Under the pieces are notes generated by a model, which was not told the origin of the DNA, made no database searches, and saw only the letters and a list, made by a program, of their open reading frames with translations. A program made the position numbers and the translations under genes. From NCBI GenBank assembly GCA_934447715.1, contig CAKSER010000017.1, positions 1 through 34,022 of the forward strand: a stretch of DNA of 34,022 nucleotides, read 5' to 3'. The stretch is from an uncultured Eubacteriales bacterium. Its GTDB lineage: Bacteria; Bacillota; Clostridia; Oscillospirales; CAG-272. This document shows positions 1 to 5,130 of the stretch, one piece after another; the first letter of the stretch is position 1, and each line of letters begins with the position of its first letter.

Positions 1-80
1 GAGCAAGCAGAGGTATCACTTGCTACTGTACATGCGCCCCATGCGTCATACCCTGACACAGTAATATAGGCGCATCGCCG
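1..80 (-). pseudogene. RHS core remnant, running off the left edge
   Basis: Positions 1-50 match 5846-5895 of the large rhs gene with a single mismatch (position 34). Read on the minus strand this encodes the core segment YDAWGACTVASDTSAC. The match decays at 51-80 but the order is still colinear with rhs 5896-5925. The frame is open to the left edge and closed upstream by a TAA at 111-113. No good start is visible; an in-frame GTG at 57-59 has no ribosome binding site. This is the typical arrangement of an orphan rhs C-terminal module: a short piece of core that would lead into another tip outside the window. Whether that distal part is intact cannot be seen here. Confidence 0.8.
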
Positions 81-98
81 CTTATAATCTTTCTTAGA

Positions 99-141
99 TA
101 TTCTAACACTTTAGATAGCATATTTATGTCGAATTTTGTCG
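99..141 (-). promoter_or_regulatory. rhs-derived promoter-proximal block, copy 0
   Basis: Divergent copy of a 43-bp block that recurs at 1378, 2308, 3544 and 4468. On the minus strand it has CGACA, 5 nt, CGACA and then an A/T-rich end (TTAGAATA); the third half-site (TGTCG) present in the other copies is lost. It lies just upstream of the rhs remnant at 1-80, in the same relative order as the homologous rhs sequence at 6061-6103. That supports its origin from rhs coding DNA. Promoter activity is inferred from position only. Confidence 0.5.
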
Positions 142-214
142 GTTAATTATTTTTTTAGTTACTTTTTTATTAAAATGTATTTATTGTGCAAAACAAAGCA
201 GCATTTTTCGCAGT

Positions 215-402
215 TGCGTATACGATAGTGCGTGTACGCAGCCGCGTAAACGTCTGTGCGTATTCTCATGTGCGTAGACGCAGTTGAGTAGACGTCTATG
301 CGTATACGATGATGCGTGTACGCATCTGCACAGACGCGTATGCGTAAACGTTTGTGCGTATACGCACACAAGTAGACGACCGCGAGTATACGCAAGTGCG
401 TA
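215..402. repeat. 14-bp palindromic tandem array A
   Basis: About 13.4 degenerate copies of a 14-bp unit, consensus TGCGTATACGCANN, whose first 12 bases are their own reverse complement. The phase never slips: TGCGTA is found at 215 and again exactly 13 units later at 397. Several consecutive variant units, including the divergent TGCGTATTCTCATG, occur in the same order in arrays C and E, so the arrays are copies of one ancestor. The stretch 142-214 to its left is A/T-rich and shows no other feature. Confidence 0.9.
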
Positions 403-427
403 ATTTCCCCTCTTTCATTAAACGCAC

Positions 428-459
428 AAATTCCGCACTTCAAACGAAGTGCGGAATTT
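428..459 (-). terminator. hairpin terminator after the 477-1346 lipoprotein gene
   Basis: A perfect 14-bp stem (AAATTCCGCACTTC and its complement) closes a 4-nt loop, 17 nt past the stop codon. The U-tract is short on the minus strand. The GCACTTC/GAAGTGC core recurs in the terminators at 2864 and 3842. Confidence 0.75.
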
Positions 460-476
460 GTTATGAAACAGACTTC

Positions 477-1346
477 TTATAAATCAGTCACATTAAATAT
501 GACTGAATATTTATTTGTCGGCCAGTCCGGATACAGCCCCGGAGTGTAAAGCTGCTCGTCATCTATTCTTGCAATGATCTGATCTCCGTTTTTTTCAAAA
601 TACATGCAAATAAGCGGAGATGAGGTGCCGGAAATCAAATTATTTATCTTTCCGTTTTCAATCGACAGCATGTAATAGTTGCTATTGCCGATCTCAAAGG
701 CGTGTATATAGTTTTTGATGCCGTCAATTGATATCTCTCCTTTAAGATAGCAGTCGATATCACTGTACATATAAAGATAAAAGTCCATATCCTGTGCGGT
801 TAAGCGTGCGGTTCTTTCTTTTGCTATTTCTCCGGCCTTTTCAAATGTAAGTGTATCCGGAATCGAGACATTTTCATCAAGATCATAATTATTTACCGTA
901 CACACAATGGTCTTTGAATCCTTATCAAAAATATACTCGGTATAAATTTTCCCACCCGAAATGCGTTCGCAGTGAAGTGCTTCATCCGACTTTTCAGAAG
1001 TTGAGACCTCGGTCGAAGTAACCAAATCAAAATCCAACGAGTTCGATATGGAGGAAAATGAGGCAACCACGCGATAGGATTTTCCGTTTACATTATAGTT
1101 TCCGACAATATAATCCTCTCCATAGTCAAGCATGTAAAGGCACATATCAATTTCGCGGCAAATCCATTTCGTATCCGGGAAATCACTTGCATCGGGATAA
1201 AAACCCTGCTCCTTTTTCCTTAGAAATTCCGGTGACACAACACAGCTGCATAACATCGTTACACAAATAAAAAGGGTGATAAGACAAATAATTTTGCTAT
1301 TTTTGGATTTCACAAAATCTTTTCTGGTATCAGATCTTTTAACCAT
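477..1346 (-). CDS. cassette lipoprotein of unknown function (289 aa)
   Basis: I do not recognise the family. The product starts MVKRSDTRKD, has a hydrophobic stretch at residues about 19-31 and a lipobox LCSC with the lipidated cysteine at residue 35, so it should be an extracytoplasmic lipoprotein. The mature part is acidic and beta-rich, and two segments with a similar aromatic pattern (LYMLDYGEDY.. and LYMYSDIDCY..) suggest an internal duplication. An ATG five codons upstream is in frame, but the chosen ATG follows a GGGGG ribosome binding site, and this start region is identical in position to those of the two paralogues at 1690 and 2931 although the rest of the protein is unrelated. Its location in the rhs-derived cassette region suggests an orphan immunity or accessory protein; that is inference. 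Confidence 0.8.
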   Translation of the reverse strand: MVKRSDTRKDFVKSKNSKIICLITLFICVTMLCSCVVSPEFLRKKEQGFYPDASDFPDTKWICREIDMCLYMLDYGEDYIVGNYNVNGKSYRVVASFSSISNSLDFDLVTSTEVSTSEKSDEALHCERISGGKIYTEYIFDKDSKTIVCTVNNYDLDENVSIPDTLTFEKAGEIAKERTARLTAQDMDFYLYMYSDIDCYLKGEISIDGIKNYIHAFEIGNSNYYMLSIENGKINNLISGTSSPLICMYFEKNGDQIIARIDDEQLYTPGLYPDWPTNKYSVIFNVTDL

Positions 1347-1364
1347 CACTGCCCCCTGCACTGC
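1347..1364 (-). promoter_or_regulatory. shared leader with G-rich ribosome binding site, copy 1
   Basis: Minus-strand leader GCAGTGCAGGGGGCAGTG directly before ATG. It is nearly identical to the leaders at 2278-2295 and 3519-3536. The GGGGG run sits 5 nt before the ATG and decides the start codon. The conservation stops about three codons into the gene (MVK), after which this protein differs completely from the two paralogues. Confidence 0.7.
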
Positions 1365-1377
1365 TTTATTTCTTTTT

Positions 1378-1420
1378 TATTTTAGCACTATACGTCAAAT
1401 AATTGTGTCGAATTCTGTCG
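1378..1420 (-). promoter_or_regulatory. rhs-derived promoter-proximal block, copy 1
   Basis: Minus-strand reading: CGACA-GAATT-CGACA-CAATTATT-TGACG followed by TATAGTGCTAAAATA. The half-site spacing (5 and 8 nt) and the A/T-rich end are shared with the other copies. TATAGT or TAAAAT are the plausible -10 hexamers; no convincing -35 is visible, so an activator bound at the CGACA/TGTCG sites is possible. It aligns without gaps to rhs 6061-6103. Confidence 0.55.
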
Positions 1421-1469
1421 TGTATTTACGTTTTTGGATAAGAATCAGTAAAATTATTGTACAAACGAG

Positions 1470-1581
1470 CGCATATTCGCAGGTGGGTATACGCATGCGC
1501 GTGTACGCGGACGAGTAGACGTTTGTGCGTAGATGCATTTGCATATACGTTAGTGTGTGCATATAGTTGCGCATGCGTTTA
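1470..1581. repeat. 14-bp palindromic tandem array B
   Basis: Eight units in strict 14-bp phase, more degenerate than arrays A, C and E (for example TGGGTATACGCATG, CGAGTAGACGTTTG, TGCGCATGCGTTTA). It lies upstream of the promoter block of the 477-1346 gene. The flank at 1435-1469 is closely similar to the flank of the short array D at 2752-2812, so B and D have a common origin. Confidence 0.8.
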
Positions 1582-1617
1582 CAAATATATTTTGATACCG
1601 CATCGTTCCAAAACATC

Positions 1618-1657
1618 AAAAAACTTTCGTGCTTTATACAAGGCGCGAAAGTTTTTT
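1618..1657 (-). terminator. intrinsic terminator after the 1690-2277 gene
   Basis: A 12-bp perfect stem, AAAAAACTTTCG paired with CGAAAGTTTTTT, with a 16-nt loop. On the minus strand it ends in six T residues. It is 32 nt past the stop codon. Confidence 0.8.
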
Positions 1658-1689
1658 AATTTTATTCAATAATATATTGATTTGTCACT

Positions 1690-2277
1690 TTATCGGTATT
1701 TTAAACTGGGATGATACCCAGTTGGTGTTTTTATTCGAAAAACAAAAACCAAAACAAGAAGAATAAAAATCCAGATAATGTGCAAAGTAACTCCACGGTA
1801 GCTAATATCAAATGAACTACCTAGCCTATGTGGAATGACAGCATTCAATAAAGTAATTGAGATTTTTGACATAAGTACATCATTTGCCGATCCTTCAAAA
1901 AGAAGCTTATCATATCTTTTAAAAAAAATGGTAAGTCCCTTATCTTCTTGCTCATTTGCTGTTATAACGTAACCACATGAGTTATTTTTTATTATCCCGA
2001 CTCTTGAATAATAATGTTGGCATATATAGAACTTTTCTGCTGAGTTTTTCGAATATTGCGCCGGAAAAATCGAAACGCAAATCATAAAAACAAACATTCT
2101 ATCCGAGGGTATATATTTTAAACACCTACCTCCTTGCCAAAACAAAGCTTCAACCTTAACACTTGCCCCATTACCTTCAATACCAGTAATATAATCCTTA
2201 TAATCATTTACGCGCTGCTCGGTTATTTCTTTGCAGTACAGCATTAACTCCTTTTCTGAATTAAATTTTTTGACCAT
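1690..2277 (-). CDS. cassette membrane protein, paralogue of 2931-3518 (195 aa)
   Basis: I do not recognise the family. The protein has no signal peptide, a soluble part of about 165 residues containing the motif CQHYYSR and the stretch NEQEDKGLTIFFKRYDKLL, and one C-terminal transmembrane helix (HIIWIFILLVLVFVF) followed by a basic tail, so it looks tail-anchored with the bulk of the protein in the cytoplasm. It is a clear paralogue of the next gene, with well over half the positions identical by eye and the same length. The start is the ATG after the GGGGG ribosome binding site. The two tandem copies in the rhs-derived region fit duplicated orphan immunity proteins, but no sequence motif proves this. 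Confidence 0.8.
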   Translation of the reverse strand: MVKKFNSEKELMLYCKEITEQRVNDYKDYITGIEGNGASVKVEALFWQGGRCLKYIPSDRMFVFMICVSIFPAQYSKNSAEKFYICQHYYSRVGIIKNNSCGYVITANEQEDKGLTIFFKRYDKLLFEGSANDVLMSKISITLLNAVIPHRLGSSFDISYRGVTLHIIWIFILLVLVFVFRIKTPTGYHPSLKYR

Positions 2278-2295
2278 TACTGCCCCCTGCACAGC
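2278..2295 (-). promoter_or_regulatory. shared leader with G-rich ribosome binding site, copy 2
   Basis: GCTGTGCAGGGGGCAGTA directly before the ATG, matching copies 1 and 3 except at one or two positions. It sets the start codon five codons inside the longest open frame. Confidence 0.7.
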
Positions 2296-2307
2296 CTAGT
2301 TTTTTTA

Positions 2308-2350
2308 TATTTTAACACTATACGACAAGTATTTATGTCGAATAATGTCG
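2308..2350 (-). promoter_or_regulatory. rhs-derived promoter-proximal block, copy 2
   Basis: Minus-strand reading: CGACA-TTATT-CGACA-TAAATACT-TGTCG followed by TATAGTGTTAAAATA. The inner pair CGACA/TGTCG forms an inverted repeat. About two thirds of positions match rhs 6061-6103 without any gap. The sequence between this block and array C is also shared with copies 3 and 4, including a further TATAAT near the array. Confidence 0.55.
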
Positions 2351-2372
2351 TTTTCGTATTTATAATTATAGA

Positions 2373-2588
2373 GCATTATACGCGGTTGGGTATACGCATG
2401 CGCGTGTGCGCAGCTGCGTAAACGTCTGTGCGTATTCTCATGTGCGTAGACGCAGTTGAGTAGACGTTCGTGCGTAGACGCAGGCGAGTAGGCGCACATG
2501 CGTATACGATAGCGCGTGTACGCAGCTGCATAGACGCAAGTGAGTAGACGTTTATGCGTATACGCAGTAAAGTAGACGCATGTGCGTA
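2373..2588. repeat. 14-bp palindromic tandem array C
   Basis: About 15 units in strict 14-bp phase. Its unit order matches array E except that two whole units are present here and missing there (28 bp, not a multiple of three). It lies upstream of the promoter block of the 1690-2277 gene. Confidence 0.9.
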
Positions 2589-2631
2589 TTTCGTTTCGTC
2601 TCAATAGAGAACCTCGGCGTAGTATAACCAT

Positions 2632-2763
2632 ACATTCTATATATTTTGAACTAGATATTTTTGAACTTGCTCTTTATATGAACTGTACCGACGCGAACTG
2701 TCATTTCACGTTTTCTTTAGTATTTTAATACCGTCAAGCTGATAATCACATCAAATCCTGTAG
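2632..2763 (-). pseudogene. two fused fragments of decayed rhs gene
   Basis: 2632-2702 is homologous to rhs 7741-7797 (the segment encoding QFASVQFTKSKFRNIQNV), with a small insertion and a partial tandem duplication that break the frame. 2705-2763 is homologous to rhs 6045-6103 and continues without gaps into the flank of array D. The two pieces are in the opposite order from the intact gene, so they come from different rhs copies or from a rearrangement. This stretch fills most of the gene-free interval 2589-2930. Confidence 0.8.
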
Positions 2764-2812
2764 AATATTTATATTTTATGATAAGAACCAGCAAATTGAT
2801 TGTACAGACGAG

Positions 2813-2840
2813 CGAATATTCGCGGTTGCATATCCGCATC
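2813..2840. repeat. remnant of a 14-bp palindromic array (D)
   Basis: Two recognisable units (CGAATATTCGCGGT, TGCATATCCGCATC), preceded by a flank closely similar to that of array B. It appears to be a contracted or eroded array. Confidence 0.6.
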
Positions 2841-2863
2841 AACGTGATTTACATAGATCACAA

Positions 2864-2904
2864 AAAAATCTCTGCACATCAAAACATGAAGTGCAGAGAT
2901 TTTT
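2864..2904 (-). terminator. intrinsic terminator after the 2931-3518 gene
   Basis: A perfect 14-bp stem (AAAAATCTCTGCAC and its complement) with a 13-nt loop. The minus strand ends in a T-rich tail. The GCAC..GTGC core is shared with the terminators at 428 and 3842. Confidence 0.8.
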
Positions 2905-2930
2905 AACATATTCAATATTTTACAGTCATT

Positions 2931-3518
2931 CTATCGTCGCTTTATACTAGGATAGTATCCGCTTGGCAAGACTATATCAATAATAAGGAGTATAAAAAAT
3001 AAGACAATAATCCATATAACATGCAATGGGAATCCATTATAACTAACGTCAAACGAACTGCCTATTCTGTGAGGAATAACAGCATTTAATAACGCAATTG
3101 ATATTTTAGATATAAGCACATCCTTTGCCTGTTTTTCGGCAAGAAGTTTATTGTATCTCTTAAAGAATATCGTCAATCCTTTGTCTTCCTGCTCATTTTC
3201 GGTAATGACATACCCAACCGTTCTTTTTTTAATTGATCCTATTCTTGAATAGTAATGCTGGCACACATGGAACTTTTCTGCCGAATCTTTGGAATATTGA
3301 ATTGGGAATATCAAAACACAGATCATAAATGACGATCTCCCGTCCGAACTAATCCGCTTTGAATACTTGCCTATACGTCGAAATAGGAATTCAACATTAA
3401 CCTTTGCCCCATTGCTTTCAATACCGGAAATATAATCTTTATAATCATTTATGCGCTGCTCAGTTATTCCTTTGCAGTACTGCATTAACTCCTTTTCTGA
3501 ATTAAATGTTTTGACCAT
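2931..3518 (-). CDS. cassette membrane protein, paralogue of 1690-2277 (195 aa)
   Basis: This is a second copy of the tail-anchored protein family, with the same length and architecture: a soluble N-terminal part with CQHYYSR and NEQEDKGLTIFFKRYNKLL, and one C-terminal transmembrane helix (HVIWIIVLFFILLIIDIVL). Divergence from the paralogue is greatest around residues 45-65 and in the tail, and conservation is highest in the first 40 residues and in the LNAVIPHR stretch. The start follows the same GGGGG leader. It probably has the same biochemical role as its neighbour with altered specificity, as expected for immunity paralogues, but this is inference. Confidence 0.8.
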   Translation of the reverse strand: MVKTFNSEKELMQYCKGITEQRINDYKDYISGIESNGAKVNVEFLFRRIGKYSKRISSDGRSSFMICVLIFPIQYSKDSAEKFHVCQHYYSRIGSIKKRTVGYVITENEQEDKGLTIFFKRYNKLLAEKQAKDVLISKISIALLNAVIPHRIGSSFDVSYNGFPLHVIWIIVLFFILLIIDIVLPSGYYPSIKRR

Positions 3519-3536
3519 TACTGCCCCCTGCACTGC
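3519..3536 (-). promoter_or_regulatory. shared leader with G-rich ribosome binding site, copy 3
   Basis: GCAGTGCAGGGGGCAGTA precedes the ATG, almost identical to the leader of the unrelated lipoprotein gene at 477-1346. Confidence 0.7.
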
Positions 3537-3543
3537 TTTTTAA

Positions 3544-3586
3544 TATTTTAACACTATACGACAGGTATTTATATCGAATAATGTCG
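3544..3586 (-). promoter_or_regulatory. rhs-derived promoter-proximal block, copy 3
   Basis: Same 43-bp block as copy 2, with small changes (CGATA for the second CGACA). It is followed upstream by the same A/T-rich spacer and array E, starting 22-23 nt away as in copies 2 and 4. Confidence 0.55.
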
Positions 3587-3608
3587 CTTTTATATCTATA
3601 ATTATAGA

Positions 3609-3831
3609 GCATTATACGCAGTCGGGTATACGCACACGCGTGTGCGCTGCTGCGTAAACGTCTGTGCGTATTCTCATGTGCGTAGACGCAGGCGAGTAAT
3701 CGCACATGCGTATGCGATAGTGCGTGTACGCAGCTGCATAGACGCGAATGAGTAGACGTTTGTGCGTATACGCAGCAATGTAGACGCGTTTGCGCACACG
3801 CAACTGCGTAAACGTTTGTGCGTATATTCAT
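3609..3831. repeat. 14-bp palindromic tandem array E
   Basis: About 16 units in strict 14-bp phase, the longest array in the window. Unit order matches array C apart from a two-unit indel and extra units at the right end. Confidence 0.9.
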
Positions 3832-3841
3832 AAAAAAGAAA

Positions 3842-3869
3842 CCTCCGCACCTCATACGAAGTGCGGAGG
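3842..3869 (-). terminator. intrinsic terminator after the 3892-4395 gene
   Basis: A 9-bp G/C-rich stem (CCTCCGCAC/GTGCGGAGG) followed on the minus strand by TTTCTTTTTT. It is 22 nt past the stop codon. Confidence 0.85.
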
Positions 3870-3891
3870 AAAACTCGTTTACTAATTAATT

Positions 3892-4395
3892 TTATTGTTT
3901 CTTTGTAACTTCCCTATAAGCTAGCGTTGAATTCCACCAAGAAAGAGAGCGATGAGAATCAAATCTGTAATTTTCAGATTCCTCCATGCCTCCAACAATC
4001 TCTTTAACTTCCGGAAGCGCCACATCATAGTTTGTAAGTGCAGCGATAAGCGCTGCATAAAGATTTATATTACTCTCATCGAAATTATCAGCTGCCTCAA
4101 GAAAATCTATATATAACTCAGAACGCTTTGGAGAAATGAAATCAATCACTATCGAGAAGGATACATCTGATGGTGTTGATACCAAATAACCAACACGGTG
4201 ATCTCCGTCTTCAAATACTGTTGTCGATTCATATATCTCAAGTGATGAATCTATATTCTGTATCTTTTTTTTGCTGGAGACCACTTCCTTTTCAAAATCC
4301 TCCATAGAAATCTCTCCCTCATATACGCATGAATTTAAAATAAGAAAGAGAAATACAAATATAAATGCAATTAGCAAACAAAATATTCTTTTCAT
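3892..4395 (-). CDS. cassette lipoprotein of unknown function (167 aa)
   Basis: I do not recognise the family. MKRIFCLL begins a strongly hydrophobic signal with a lipobox LNSC (cysteine 23), so the protein should be anchored outside the membrane. The mature domain of about 145 residues is acidic, with an alpha-helical stretch DESNINLYAALIAALTNY and a tryptophan pair near the C terminus. The leader differs from the GGGGG type of the three other cassettes; the ribosome binding site is weak (AAAAGAG). Instead, the upstream DNA keeps a longer piece of rhs core (4429-4510). Like its neighbours, it may be an orphan immunity protein. Confidence 0.75.
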   Translation of the reverse strand: MKRIFCLLIAFIFVFLFLILNSCVYEGEISMEDFEKEVVSSKKKIQNIDSSLEIYESTTVFEDGDHRVGYLVSTPSDVSFSIVIDFISPKRSELYIDFLEAADNFDESNINLYAALIAALTNYDVALPEVKEIVGGMEESENYRFDSHRSLSWWNSTLAYREVTKKQ

Positions 4396-4428
4396 AAATA
4401 AAATACTCTTTTCGTAAATATTTTAAAT

Positions 4429-4510
4429 CAGCGGAATCAGAACGTTGCCGTTCCACGCTTTTTACAGTATTTTAACACTATACGACAGACAATTGTGTCG
4501 AATAATGTCG
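4429..4510 (-). pseudogene. rhs core fragment that includes promoter-proximal block copy 4
   Basis: This 82-bp stretch aligns without any gap to rhs 6022-6103, with roughly 60 identical positions by eye. The left half still spells WNGNVLIPL on the minus strand, the counterpart of WNGNTLIPL in the RHS protein. The right half (4468-4510) is the 43-bp block shared by all cassettes, with CGACA-TTATT-CGACA-CAATTGTC-TGTCG and TATAGTGTTAAAATA. It is the clearest evidence that the repeated block is rhs coding DNA. Confidence 0.85.
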
Positions 4511-4532
4511 TTTTTGTATTTATAATTATAGA

Positions 4533-4602
4533 GCATTATACACAAGTGAGTACCCCTGATCGCGTAAACGTCCGCACGTATACTAGTGTATAGACTCGTT
4601 AA
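4533..4602. repeat. degenerate 14-bp array F
   Basis: About five eroded units (for example CGCGTAAACGTCCG) start 23 nt from the end of block copy 4, the same spacing as arrays C and E. The remainder of 4603-4650 is A/T-rich with no other visible feature. Confidence 0.6.
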
Positions 4603-4650
4603 CGTAGCTATTTAAAACCGGCAGTAATATTTTTTCATAAAAATTCGTTA

Positions 4651-4687
4651 AAAAAGCAACGAGGCAGCCATGTTAAATAGCTGCCCC
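4651..4687 (-). terminator. intrinsic terminator of the RHS operon
   Basis: On the minus strand GGCAGC, an 11-nt loop and GCTGCC are followed by TCGTTGCTTTTTT. It lies just after the immunity candidate gene and closes the long operon that starts near 17828. Confidence 0.85.
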
Positions 4688-4704
4688 AGATATTGTATCA
4701 TATT

Positions 4705-5115
4705 TTATAAACACGGAAAAACAAAGCCGTATTTACCGAGTATTTCGGTCAGTTTTACATACTCATCATCGGAGAGATTGAAATACTTATTTTTATTTTT
4801 CCAAAGTACAACAGGACATGTATCTTTAGCAAAGCAGAAGGATTCCGTTCCGTTTATCATAATAGATACATCATCCGAAAATCCGCATGACGGATTATCA
4901 GAATAAAGCTTTTTCCCGTCGAACAGTCTGCAAATCTCAGCAAAATCATCTGACGAAATATTATCCGAAATATCCTTGCTTTCATACTTGAAAATTGCTT
5001 TTCCTTCATTTGCAAAAGACATATTAACCTTTGGCAAAAATACAATACTCAAAACAACTCCCACAATCACTATAAAAACAACAATTAAAACAATACATAA
5101 ACGCTTTTTATTCAA
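4705..5115 (-). CDS. candidate cognate immunity protein, membrane-anchored (136 aa)
   Basis: The product has an N-terminal signal-anchor helix (residues about 6-27, CIVLIVVFIVIVGVVLSIVF) and an extracytoplasmic domain of about 105 residues with three cysteines. I do not recognise the domain. The start is TTG with a well placed AGGAG; this ribosome binding site lies 4 nt after the rhs stop codon, and only 15 nt separate the two genes, so translation is probably coupled. Position immediately after the variable tip of a polymorphic toxin is the classical place of the cognate immunity gene. The C-terminal EYVKLTEILGKYGF resembles a short amphipathic helix. The outside location would imply that the toxin tip acts at or outside the membrane, or that immunity intercepts it on entry. 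Confidence 0.75.
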   Translation of the reverse strand: MNKKRLCIVLIVVFIVIVGVVLSIVFLPKVNMSFANEGKAIFKYESKDISDNISSDDFAEICRLFDGKKLYSDNPSCGFSDDVSIMINGTESFCFAKDTCPVVLWKNKNKYFNLSDDEYVKLTEILGKYGFVFPCL

Positions 5116-5130
5116 AGGAGTCTCCTTTCA

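Noticed and set aside
215..3831. CRISPR array
   Set aside because: Units are 14 bp with only 2 variable bases and no spacers of 25-40 bp; no cas genes are in the window.
159..3855. Open reading frames of 60-117 codons through the 14-bp arrays, with a 14-residue peptide repeat (AYTHxRLRxCVYA pattern)
   Set aside because: The unit length is 14, so all three frames repeat every 42 bp and lack stops by composition. Arrays differ by two whole units (28 bp), which would shift a true frame; starts are not conserved and the frames run into promoter blocks and gene starts.
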